NCBI RefSeq assembly: GCF_034424215.1
Contig: NZ_CP139960.1
Location: 434,001-498,000, forward strand
Source: Niabella yanshanensis
GTDB taxonomy: Bacteria > Bacteroidota > Bacteroidia > Chitinophagales > Chitinophagaceae
Direction: 5' to 3'
Length of the DNA: 64,000 nt
Shown here one piece after another: positions 39,462-47,323 of the stretch (position 1 is its first letter; every line of letters begins with the position of its first letter). Below the pieces are notes generated by a model, which saw only the letters and a program-made list of their open reading frames with translations, made no database searches and was not told where the DNA came from. The position numbers were made by a program, and so were the translations under genes.

Positions 39462-40226
39462 TTAAACAATGGTGACTTCAACGCCCATTTCTTCCAGTGT
39501 TTTTACGGTATGAGCCGATATATTGCTGTCTGTAATAATTTGTTCAATATCATCAAGTCCGCAAATCTTCCCGAATCCGCGTTTCCCGAACTTGCTCGAG
39601 TCGGCCAGAACAATGGTCTTTTGCGAAGCGCCGATCATTTTCTTATTTAAAAGGGCTTCCATCATATTTGAGGTAGTCAGTCCGAAATCTGTATCAATTC
39701 CATCTACACCCAAAAATAATTTGCTGCAGGAAAAGTCCTGTAAAATAGATTCAGCATATATACCTGTTACGGAAGCCGAAGTTTTACGCATTAAACCTCC
39801 GAGCTGTATGACTTCCACATTATCCCGGTTCATGAGCTCCAATGCTACGTTTAGAGCCGATGTGACTACCGTTAAACCTTCCTTGGCCAAAAGGTTACGG
39901 GCAAAAAACTGAACCGTAGTGCCCGATGCAATAAGGATACAGTCGTTGGGCTCAACCAATGAAGCAGCATAGGCGCCTACTCTTTGTTTTTCGTTGGCCT
40001 GCAAAGTAACCTTTTCATCAACATGCCGGTCGGCGATATAAGGATTAGTAAGCGTAGCGCCCCCATGAGTCCGAAACAGCAGTTTTCTGTCTTCCAGGAA
40101 CTGCAGATCTTTCCGGATGGTTACGGAAGATACATTTAGGTCGGTGCAGAGATCGGTAACTTTGATGCTTCCTTCTTTTTTGATCAGTTCAATAATATGT
40201 TGATGGCGCTCCAGTAAATTGCTCAT
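39462..40226 (-). CDS. DeoR/GlpR family transcriptional regulator
   Basis: The 254-residue regulator is taken from ATG 40226 (MSNLLERHQHIIELIKKEG); an ATG at 40259 adds 11 unlikely residues. The N-terminal DeoR HTH has VTDLCTDLNVSSVTIRKDL and LFRTHGGA. The C-terminal DeoRC sugar-phosphate-sensing domain has IASGTTVQFFARNL, VIQLGGLMRKTSASVTG, FLGVDGID and LADSSKFGKRGF. Such proteins repress sugar catabolic genes until a phosphorylated sugar binds. It is convergent with the AraC gene and divergent from the EEP gene. Confidence 0.9.
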   Translation of the reverse strand: MSNLLERHQHIIELIKKEGSIKVTDLCTDLNVSSVTIRKDLQFLEDRKLLFRTHGGATLTNPYIADRHVDEKVTLQANEKQRVGAYAASLVEPNDCILIASGTTVQFFARNLLAKEGLTVVTSALNVALELMNRDNVEVIQLGGLMRKTSASVTGIYAESILQDFSCSKLFLGVDGIDTDFGLTTSNMMEALLNKKMIGASQKTIVLADSSKFGKRGFGKICGLDDIEQIITDSNISAHTVKTLEEMGVEVTIV

Positions 40227-40329
40227 AAGTACGTTACAAATTGAATGTGAGAATGCCAAAATTAACGAAAATACAATTCTATGTTTTGAATCTTCGCTAT
40301 ACTTTTACCTGGTTTAAGTAACTTTCATT

Positions 40330-41118
40330 ATGAAAAGAAATCTCTACGCAGTTTTTATAGGTGCTATCTGTTTAATAACGGGTTCCTTGTATGCTCAACA
40401 AACTGTAAAAGTGATGAGCTATAATATACATCATTGTAATCCTCCGTCCAGGCCTGGCATTATCGACCTGGATGCCATCGCCAATGCCATCAGGAAACAA
40501 AACCCGGATATAGTAGCTTTACAGGAGGTTGATGTGAATACGGTCAGAAGCGGAAAAGTGAACCAGGCTGCGCAGCTGGCTCTTAAAACAGGATTGAAGT
40601 CATTCTATTTTGCCAAGGCGATCGATCATGAAGGAGGAGACTATGGAGTAGCCATCCTCTCGAAGTTTCCACTGGATGATATCAATACCTACCGATTGCC
40701 AATGGACACTTCTACAAAAGCTGAGCCGCGGGTTTTAGCAGTTGCTATTGCTACACTTCCGGGCGGTAAAAAAATAAGGGTGGCCAGTACACACCTGGAT
40801 GCGCAAAAAGCACCTGTTAACAGGCTGCTACAAATAAAAGCTATTGATAGCATTGCTGCGTCAGAATCATTACCTTTTATTATTGCAGGCGATTTCAATG
40901 CAGAAGAAAACTCCGAAGTAATAAAAACGTTGGATAAGGGTTTTACAAGAACCTGTAATAATTGTGCCCCCACGATACCAGTCATCAATCCTAAAAAGGC
41001 AATAGACTTTATCGCCTATAAACCCGTGAAATTGCTACAGGCTAAAAGTCACGAGGTGATCAGTGAAACCTATGCCTCAGATCATTTACCTGTAGTGGCT
41101 GCTTTTGTAATACAATAG
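40330..41118 (+). CDS. Secreted endonuclease/exonuclease/phosphatase (EEP) family protein
   Basis: The 262-residue exported hydrolase has a signal peptide MKRNLYAVFIG..GSLYAQ. The EEP metal and catalytic motifs are present in order: MSYNIHH, ALQEVD, STHLD, GDFNAEE and the C-terminal SDHLPV. The family includes phosphodiesterases and phosphatases acting on nucleic acids or lipids. The substrate is not evident. Monocistronic, with a hairpin 68 bp downstream. Confidence 0.88.
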   Translation: MKRNLYAVFIGAICLITGSLYAQQTVKVMSYNIHHCNPPSRPGIIDLDAIANAIRKQNPDIVALQEVDVNTVRSGKVNQAAQLALKTGLKSFYFAKAIDHEGGDYGVAILSKFPLDDINTYRLPMDTSTKAEPRVLAVAIATLPGGKKIRVASTHLDAQKAPVNRLLQIKAIDSIAASESLPFIIAGDFNAEENSEVIKTLDKGFTRTCNNCAPTIPVINPKKAIDFIAYKPVKLLQAKSHEVISETYASDHLPVVAAFVIQ

Positions 41119-41185
41119 TATTCAGGTTTGCTTACTTAATGGGTTGACTCCACTTATTGCATTTTTCCATGAGTCTGCGGTATTT

Positions 41186-41217
41186 AAGTACCATCTGTTT
41201 GTGAAAAGATGGTACTT
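41186..41217 (+). terminator. Long-stem hairpin between the EEP and AI-2E genes
   Basis: AAGTACCATCT (41186-41196) and AGATGGTACTT (41207-41217) are perfectly complementary over 11 bp with a 10-base loop. The T content after it is weak (atccatttct). It is a likely terminator or processing hairpin for the EEP mRNA. Confidence 0.5.
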
Positions 41218-41323
41218 ATCCATTTCTATTATTTCCGGGGCTTAGTAGAGGTTGTTTGGATTGGTACGATTTTTAATATATATCTTTATCTTAAATAACT
41301 TATAAAATCTTATCCAAATTGAT

Positions 41324-42412
41324 ATGCCTCAAAAAGTATTTAACGAGCGGATCAAGCAAATATTAATACTGGCGATTATCCTGCTGCTTATTATTACTAT
41401 AATAAAAGAACTGGTTGGTTTTTTGCCCGGTCTTTTAGGTGCTGTAACCTTGTATATTGTGAGCCGCAAAAAATACTTCCGGTTTATTTATGACAAAAAA
41501 TGGAAGAAAGGGTGGACCGCTATGGGGTTTATCCTCTTTTACCTGATAGTGGTAGGGATTCCCATCAGCCTGGCAGTAACATTAATTAGCCCTAAGATCA
41601 ATAGTGTGCTTGAGAATCCTACACAAATATTAAACTCAGCCAAGCAAACCATTGACGTGGTACAAAAGAAGGTAGGGTTTGATCTGATATCAGAAAACTC
41701 TATTTCAAATGCTGTTAACAAAATAACAGCCTTCGTACCCAAACTCCTGAACAGTACTTTGAACCTGGTTTCTAACCTGGCTATTATGCTGTTTATATTA
41801 TATTATATGCTCTATAATGGCGCCGGCATTGAAAAATACCTGAATAAGGCGGTACCACTGAAGAGACGTAACGTTAAGATTTTATCGGACGAAACCAAGA
41901 AGGTTGTTATTGCGAATGCCCTGGGTATTCCAATGATTTCTATTATTCAGGGAATTATAGCAACTATTGGATATGCATTATTTGGAGTACAGGACTGGGG
42001 CTTATATGGTTTTTTAACCGGCGTATGTGCTTTTTTCCCGGTGGTAGGCACCATGATCGTTTGGGTTCCTGTAGTCATATATATGTTTGCTACCGGCGAT
42101 ACGCTAAATGCCACTTTACTATTGCTATATCATGCTATTGTAACAGGTAATGTAGACTATATTGCGCGTATTACTTTATTGAAAAGAATAGGAGACACAC
42201 ATCCTGTTATCACTATTATGGGTGTGTTGGTAGGATTAAGCTTATTTGGTTTTGTGGGATTAGTATTCGGGCCTTTACTGATTAGTTATGTGATCGTAAT
42301 GTATGATATTTACATGAACGAATTTGTTCATAATCACCCTGACGATGATGAAGAGCCTAAACCGGAACCTTTATCGCCGCAACTGGTAGAAGATGATCCC
42401 CAAAAAGCCTGA
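41324..42412 (+). CDS. AI-2E family transporter (TqsA/YdiK-like permease)
   Basis: The 362-residue membrane protein has the AI-2E permease topology. Paired N-terminal TMs (ILILAIILLLIITIIKEL and a second near residue 65) precede a soluble middle part and a C-terminal TM cluster with YGFLTGVCAFFPVVGTMIVWVPV and GVLVGLSLFGFVGLVFGPL. Members have been linked to autoinducer-2 export or Na+/H+ antiport. The role here is not known. The tail is acidic and Pro-rich. It ends in a bidirectional terminator shared with NUDIX. Confidence 0.87.
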   Translation: MPQKVFNERIKQILILAIILLLIITIIKELVGFLPGLLGAVTLYIVSRKKYFRFIYDKKWKKGWTAMGFILFYLIVVGIPISLAVTLISPKINSVLENPTQILNSAKQTIDVVQKKVGFDLISENSISNAVNKITAFVPKLLNSTLNLVSNLAIMLFILYYMLYNGAGIEKYLNKAVPLKRRNVKILSDETKKVVIANALGIPMISIIQGIIATIGYALFGVQDWGLYGFLTGVCAFFPVVGTMIVWVPVVIYMFATGDTLNATLLLLYHAIVTGNVDYIARITLLKRIGDTHPVITIMGVLVGLSLFGFVGLVFGPLLISYVIVMYDIYMNEFVHNHPDDDEEPKPEPLSPQLVEDDPQKA

Positions 42413-42428
42413 CAGGGAAAGTCAGGCT
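42406..42428. terminator. Bidirectional terminator between AI-2E transporter and NUDIX genes
   Basis: AGCCTGAC (42406-42413) and GTCAGGCT (42421-42428) form an 8-bp perfect stem overlapping both stop codons. AATATTTTT follows on the plus strand and TTTTT on the minus strand, so it can end both convergent transcripts. Confidence 0.8.
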
Positions 42429-42873
42429 AATATTTTTCACGCAATAGTTTGGCTACTACTTTATCAATCGGAAGCGTCATAACTCCTTCGTTAAAATACT
42501 CCCAGTCTACGAACCTGAAAATTTCTGATACCTGTTCGGGGTAAATGGCATCTCCATTATTTACAGGCAGGTCTAACGCTTCGAGCGGCCTGATCAGATA
42601 ATAAACAGATACGATCTGGTGTTCGGGGTTAAAGGCAGATTGCTGAAAAAAATCGGTAGTATAGATATGGTCCACTACTTCAACGTCAATTCCTATTTCT
42701 TCTTTACATTCCCTGATAACGCAGTCGCGGGTACCTTCCCCGAGTTCTAACCCTCCGCCGGGAAACTTGGTTACTTCCAGGTTATTATAGTAAATCCGTT
42801 CGTCGCTTACCAGTACCTGCTTTTTATCATTTACCAATACGCCATATACGCGCAGGTTGATTGTATTGATCAT
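42427..42873 (-). CDS. NUDIX hydrolase
   Basis: The 148-residue cytosolic pyrophosphohydrolase has a perfect Nudix box from Gly40 to Ile62: Gly40, Glu46, then RECKEEIGI. The box binds Mg and cleaves nucleoside-diphosphate-X compounds. The exact substrate is unknown. It follows dapF by 18 bp on the same strand and is probably co-transcribed. Confidence 0.9.
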   Translation of the reverse strand: MINTINLRVYGVLVNDKKQVLVSDERIYYNNLEVTKFPGGGLELGEGTRDCVIRECKEEIGIDVEVVDHIYTTDFFQQSAFNPEHQIVSVYYLIRPLEALDLPVNNGDAIYPEQVSEIFRFVDWEYFNEGVMTLPIDKVVAKLLREKY

Positions 42874-42891
42874 CTTATTATCTTTATCCTT

Positions 42892-43665
42892 TTAAAAACC
42901 AACATTTCCCTCGAATACTTTTACTGCAGGGCCTTTTAACCAGATGTCATCATAAGAGCCATCAGCATTTCTGTTATAACTTACATTTAGTTTTCCGCCC
43001 AGCACTTCAATGTCTATTGAGTTGCGGCCTGTTTCCTGTTGGTAAAAGACCAGCGCAGCCGCTGTAACACCGGTTCCACAGGAAAAGGTTTCGTCTTCCA
43101 CACCCCGTTCATAGGTTCTTACTTTGAGAGATCCTTTGCCCAATTCTTCAACAAAATTTACGTTGATGCCTTTTTCATTAAACTCATCGTTATACCTGAT
43201 ATTTCTGCCTTCGGTATAAACATCCATCTCTGCAAGGCCTGTTACTTTTTTAACATAGTGAGGCGACCCGGTATTCAAAACCGAATGTGTATCAAATTGA
43301 CTAATGCCGGTTACATCCATCATTTTCAGGGAAACCAACCCATCAGTAATATCGGCAAGATGGTCGCCATCAACTGCCAGGAATTTAAAATTATTTCTGT
43401 CAATTCCGATGTCGTGCGCAAACTGAACAATGCAGCGCCCGCCGTTTCCACACATACTGCCTTCCCGTCCGTCTGCATTATAATACACCATTTCAAAATC
43501 GTACCCGGGTTTATTATTGAGTAGCATAAATCCATCAGCGCCAATGCCAAAACGGCGATCACAGATCTGGTGAATACGCTGCTGCGAAAGAGCGCTATGG
43601 TTTACTGCCCTGTTATCTACTATTACAAAATCATTCCCGGTTCCCTGGTATTTATAAAAGCGCAT
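42892..43665 (-). CDS. dapF: Diaminopimelate epimerase
   Basis: The 257-residue enzyme converts LL- to meso-diaminopimelate for lysine and peptidoglycan synthesis. The start is ATG 43665 (MRFYKYQGTGNDFVIVD), the family N-terminus; an ATG nine codons upstream is less likely. The two catalytic cysteines are visible: Cys72 in SMCGNGGRC and Cys196 in FSCGTGVTA. Full length. First in a two-gene unit with NUDIX. Confidence 0.95.
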   Translation of the reverse strand: MRFYKYQGTGNDFVIVDNRAVNHSALSQQRIHQICDRRFGIGADGFMLLNNKPGYDFEMVYYNADGREGSMCGNGGRCIVQFAHDIGIDRNNFKFLAVDGDHLADITDGLVSLKMMDVTGISQFDTHSVLNTGSPHYVKKVTGLAEMDVYTEGRNIRYNDEFNEKGINVNFVEELGKGSLKVRTYERGVEDETFSCGTGVTAAALVFYQQETGRNSIDIEVLGGKLNVSYNRNADGSYDDIWLKGPAVKVFEGNVGF

Positions 43666-43872
43666 TTTTTCTATTTGTTTCTTTAATATCAAAATTATTT
43701 TACCCTCCTAAATCATGGCCCACGTTAGAACAGGGTTCTTCGGGGCAGGCGCATACTTCATTCCTGATGGAACTATTATGTTCCTGATATTGCCCTAAAT
43801 AATGAAAGCTATGTTTCTATGTGTTTAAGAAAAATAAACAACCGGGTCTTTGATTGTTTAACAGCTCTATCC

Positions 43873-44742
43873 TTAAAAATGTTGTACAAATATAGAAAGG
43901 AAAGTCTTGATCAGGCTTTCTACAGCGGCTTTGCCATCCTTACTAAATTCTTTTTTCACCCGGTTCGCTACAATGGCATTCAGGGCCAGGCAGTGATGGC
44001 CTAACAATTTACCCAGGCCATAGATAGCCGAGGTTTCCATTTCAAAATTAGTAATGCGATGTTGGCCAAAACTGAAGTCGGTAAGGCGGTCTATTAAGTT
44101 GGGATTGCTGATACCTAATCGCAATACGCGGCCCTGCGGCCCATAAAACCCCGGGCAGGTTACGGTAATACCCTGGTGAAAGCCCTGAGCAAAATGCTTG
44201 AGCAGGGAAGGAGCAGCGCCGGTAACGTAGGGTTCACCTTTAACCTGAGTGTGCGTTATAAAAGACTGAAGCAACAGCGCTTCTTCGTCATTTCTTTCAT
44301 GCAGGTAAAAATTAAGCAGGTTATCAATGCCCAGGCCATGGGTTGATGCCACAAACTCATCAACACCAATATCGCCCTGTAAAGAGCCTGAAGTGCCCAC
44401 CCGGATGATATTCAGCGCAGTGAGGTTTTCCTTTACCTGGCGGGTTTCAAAGTCAATATTTACCAGTGCATCCAGCTCGTTCATTACAATATCTATATTA
44501 TCCGGCCCAATACCGGAAGAAAGTACAGTCAATCTTTTTCCTCCAATGGTTCCGGTATGGGTAACAAATTCCCGGTGCTGTTGCTGCACTTCTATATGAT
44601 CAAAATATTTGCTGAATTCTTTTACACGGTCAGGATCTCCAACGGTGATAACAGTACCCGCCAACTCTTCCGGTCTCAGGTCTAAATGGTATACCGCGCC
44701 CCGGTTATTTAATATCAATTCACTTTCGGCTATCCTGCTCAT
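43873..44742 (-). CDS. Nucleoside (uridine-type) phosphorylase
   Basis: The 289-residue cytosolic enzyme is of the PNP/UDP family. TVITVGDPDRVKEFSKYF at the N-terminus is the phosphate-binding GDP(x)R region. VLSSGIGPDNIDIVMNEL, IRVGTSGSLQGDIGV and NFEMETSAIYGLG (the ribose-binding Met-Glu-x-Ser-Ala pattern) follow. It cleaves a nucleoside with phosphate to base and ribose-1-phosphate; uridine is the best guess. It is divergent from tRNA-Cys. Confidence 0.88.
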   Translation of the reverse strand: MSRIAESELILNNRGAVYHLDLRPEELAGTVITVGDPDRVKEFSKYFDHIEVQQQHREFVTHTGTIGGKRLTVLSSGIGPDNIDIVMNELDALVNIDFETRQVKENLTALNIIRVGTSGSLQGDIGVDEFVASTHGLGIDNLLNFYLHERNDEEALLLQSFITHTQVKGEPYVTGAAPSLLKHFAQGFHQGITVTCPGFYGPQGRVLRLGISNPNLIDRLTDFSFGQHRITNFEMETSAIYGLGKLLGHHCLALNAIVANRVKKEFSKDGKAAVESLIKTFLSIFVQHF

Positions 44743-44759
44743 AATAATTTAGTGTATTG

Positions 44760-44793
44760 TTGATGAAAATTTATCAAAAATACCCTATTTTTG
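44760..44793 (+). promoter_or_regulatory. Candidate promoter of tRNA-Cys
   Basis: TTG (44760-44762) and TATTTTTG (44786-44793) match the Bacteroidota -33/-7 pattern with a 23-base spacer, at the long end of the usual range. The mature tRNA begins 55 bp after the -7 box. Confidence 0.45.
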
Positions 44794-44847
44794 CAAGCCT
44801 TCAAAGAAAAGGTCTCTATCGGCCTACTGCGGATAGACAGAAAAAAG

Positions 44848-44918
44848 GGTCTCGTGGCCGAGTGGCTAGGCAGAGCTCTGCAAAAGCTCGTACAGCGGTT
44901 CGAATCCGCTCGAGACCT
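44848..44918 (+). tRNA. tRNA-Cys (anticodon GCA)
   Basis: The cloverleaf is readable by eye. Acceptor arms are GGTCTCG and CGAGACC, the D-stem GCC/GGC, and the anticodon stem GAGCT/AGCTC with loop CTGCAAA. The T-arm AGCGG-TTCGAAT-CCGCT is followed by discriminator T. There is no encoded CCA. The anticodon in the loop is GCA, for Cys. A strong terminator follows. Confidence 0.95.
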
Positions 44919-44931
44919 CGAAAAATAAAAG

Positions 44932-44962
44932 AACCGCTTCAATAAATTGAGGCGGTTTTTTT
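44932..44962 (+). terminator. Rho-independent terminator of tRNA-Cys
   Basis: AACCGCTTCAA and TTGAGGCGGTT pair over 11 bp (one G-T) with loop TAA(A), followed by a T-run. Confidence 0.9.
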
Positions 44963-45354
44963 ATAGCTTTGAGAACGATTGTCTTGTCCGGTGTAGAACG
45001 AATTGTACATAGCCTGGTTGATATTTTCCTGCTACTTTACGGGTTGAGGGCATTGGTTGCTTATATTAAAAGAAGACGAAATTTACTTTATGACCGGCAG
45101 GTATGATGTATGGAATGTGTTTTTTAAGAATAAGTACCCTATATACCAAAATATCGCAGGAGGCAGCCTTTCCATCTTAAGCAGACAGGAATAACTATAG
45201 TTAACCCACCCTGACAGGTTTTACTATTCCAGATCGATTGCAGATAGTCGGGTTCCGGAATTTCGTACAAACTGAGAGGAAGGGATAAGGGCAAAATAAT
45301 AGCTTACAGCTTTTTTAAAAAGTTTATGAATTTGTCATTCAATAAAACCAACTG
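44963..45354. other. Intergenic region with one IS-end-like sequence, no gene seen
   Basis: The 392-bp gap has no convincing reading frame. At 44980-44995 it carries TGTCTTGTCCGGTGTA, which matches the left end of the IS3 copies over its first 10 bases and, with one gap, over most of 17. No transposase remains follow. The rest is AT-rich and presumably holds the promoter of the Gfo/Idh/MocA gene. Confidence 0.5.
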
Positions 45355-46632
45355 ATGAAAAGAAGAAAATTTATCGGCCAGACTGCCCAGGCTGCTGCCG
45401 CCCTAACTATTTTACCATCGTATGTGATGGGAGGTAAATCTCATGTGGCGCCCAGCGACCGGATCAATATCGGGTATATAGGATTGGGAAAACAATCCGA
45501 TACGTTGCTCAGGGGAATAAGTGCGTGTAAGGAAGCTTATGTTAGCGCAGTTTGTGATGTTGATACAAAGAAACTGGAGCATTTTTATCAGCGTGCTTTA
45601 AAGGTCAATGAAAATAAAGGCATAGCGGGTATTGAACGCTTTAAACATTACCGCGAGCTGCTTGCCATGAAAGGGCTTGATGCTGTAGTTATTGCAACGC
45701 CGGATCACTGGCATGCACAAATGGCCGTAGACGCTGCCGCCGCTGGCAAAGATATTTATTGTGAAAAGCCGCTGGCGCTCACCATAGCAGAAGGAAGAGC
45801 AATGGTAGACGCGACGCGTAAATATAAACGCGTTTTTCAAACGGGTAGTATGCAACGTTCATCCTACAATTTCAGGCAGGCTGCAGAACTGGTGGCTAAT
45901 CACTATATCGGGAAGATCAAAGAAATTAATGTGTCGGTTGGAGAGCCGGTGATGCAATGCGACCTGCCGTCTTTACCTGCTCCGGAATACCTGGATTGGG
46001 ATCTGTGGATAGGTCCGTCTATGTACAGGGGTTATAATCCGGTTTTGGCGCCCCCCATTGAAGATCCCAAATGGGCCTGGTGGCGGGGCTACCAGGGCTT
46101 TGGTGGCGGATACATTACGGATTGGGGCGCCCATATGTTTGATATTGTTCAATGGGCGCTGGGAATGGATCAATCAGGCCCTGTGGAATTTGTAGCCCCT
46201 GATGAACCTGCAGCAAAAACAGGTTTGTATTACGTATATGCCAATGGAATTAAAGTGCATCACAAGAAATGGGGAGAAGGTAATGCAATCCAGTTTATTG
46301 GAGAGAAGGGCACCATTGAAGTAAGCCGTTCATTCTTACGCAGCAATCCCGCAGATATTGTAAATACTAAATTCAGCACAAAAGATAAAAGACTTTACTT
46401 TAGCGACAATCATTACCAGGACTGGATTAACGCGATTAAAAAAAGATCCAGGCCCATCTGCGACGTAGAAATAGGTCATCGCACTGCTACGATTTGCAAT
46501 GCAGTAAATATTGCTTACGAATTACAACGTAGCTTAAAATGGAATCCTAAGAAAGAGATGTTTAACGACGAAAGCGCTAATATGATGAGGTCGAGACCCT
46601 ACCGGGGAAAATGGGATTTTACCAAATTTTAA
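45355..46632 (+). CDS. Tat-exported Gfo/Idh/MocA family protein
   Basis: The 425-residue protein has a twin-arginine signal (MKRRKFIGQTAQAAAALTI), which implies export in folded form with its NAD(P) cofactor. The Rossmann region INIGYIGLGKQSDTL and the conserved CEKPLALTI (EKP motif) are present, followed by WDLWIGPSMYRGYNP and GGGYITDWGAHMFDIVQW. Some exported relatives act as NAD-dependent glycosidases (GH109-type) rather than dehydrogenases, so hydrolysis is a real alternative. Standalone gene after tRNA-Cys. Confidence 0.85.
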   Translation: MKRRKFIGQTAQAAAALTILPSYVMGGKSHVAPSDRINIGYIGLGKQSDTLLRGISACKEAYVSAVCDVDTKKLEHFYQRALKVNENKGIAGIERFKHYRELLAMKGLDAVVIATPDHWHAQMAVDAAAAGKDIYCEKPLALTIAEGRAMVDATRKYKRVFQTGSMQRSSYNFRQAAELVANHYIGKIKEINVSVGEPVMQCDLPSLPAPEYLDWDLWIGPSMYRGYNPVLAPPIEDPKWAWWRGYQGFGGGYITDWGAHMFDIVQWALGMDQSGPVEFVAPDEPAAKTGLYYVYANGIKVHHKKWGEGNAIQFIGEKGTIEVSRSFLRSNPADIVNTKFSTKDKRLYFSDNHYQDWINAIKKRSRPICDVEIGHRTATICNAVNIAYELQRSLKWNPKKEMFNDESANMMRSRPYRGKWDFTKF

Positions 46633-46701
46633 AAGATGAGTACGGCTTAAGAAAGATCGCGGCAATCCCTTAGCCGCTCTTCAACAACTATCAATGACTT
46701 A

Positions 46702-47196
46702 TTACCGGTTAGTTTTTATGACTTCCATTTTCAGATAGGTTAAAGCATTTTTGCTACCCCACATAATTTGCCTGAGCGCAGCCTGAGATACGAAAGAGTA
46801 TCGGAACTGTTGGATCCCCTGCAGTGGGATGATTCTTTTGCCCGTTAATGGGTAGAAGCGGTTGGGCGCGGCTTCGGCATACCGGCTTCGAAAGTTAGGT
46901 GAAGAGCTATGGAAATTTTGCCCGAAATAAGTCTCAGCACTATCACCTGTGGTATTTGAATTTAAATTCGCCGGAGTAAATCCTATCGAATGTCTGCCCT
47001 GCGGATCAACAACCGTAATCATATTACCGGTAACCATGCCTACCGAATGGGTACCGTCTGGATTAATAGCAACAACAGTATTACCTGTTTGAATAACCGG
47101 GGAATGGGTGCCGTCTGCGTTTATTACTACCGATTGGGCACTGCTGGTTATAGCTGCTCCTAAAAGCAACAACAACACACTGATTTTTTTTTGCAT
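46702..47196 (-). CDS. Exported small protein with three DGTHS-type repeats, function unknown
   Basis: The 164-residue product starts at ATG 47196 (MQKKISVLLLLLG, signal ending SSAQ). The longer frame from 47247 adds 17 residues before the signal and is unlikely. Three tandem units of about 17-19 residues follow the signal: VINADGTHSPVIQTGNT, AINPDGTHSVGMVTGNM and VVDPQGRHSIGF. They probably form beta-hairpins. The rest (FRSRYAEAAPNRFYPLTG) has no motif I recognise. It is convergent with the Gfo/Idh/MocA gene, and the DUF6377 regulator lies 127 bp upstream. Confidence 0.65.
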   Translation of the reverse strand: MQKKISVLLLLLGAAITSSAQSVVINADGTHSPVIQTGNTVVAINPDGTHSVGMVTGNMITVVDPQGRHSIGFTPANLNSNTTGDSAETYFGQNFHSSSPNFRSRYAEAAPNRFYPLTGKRIIPLQGIQQFRYSFVSQAALRQIMWGSKNALTYLKMEVIKTNR

Positions 47197-47323
47197 AACA
47201 GGGGCTCCGTTTTGCAAAAGAAGTAACCGGCTGACAAAAGGTTGCAAAAGATCCTGGTCGATACCGCTTTAAGACAAAGTTTTTTTAAGCTCTTGGGAAG
47301 ATTTTGAAGCGCTGATAATCTTA

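Noticed and set aside
43819-44004. Plus-strand 61-codon frame
   Set aside because: It overlaps the 3' end of the nucleoside phosphorylase gene in antisense and has no motif.
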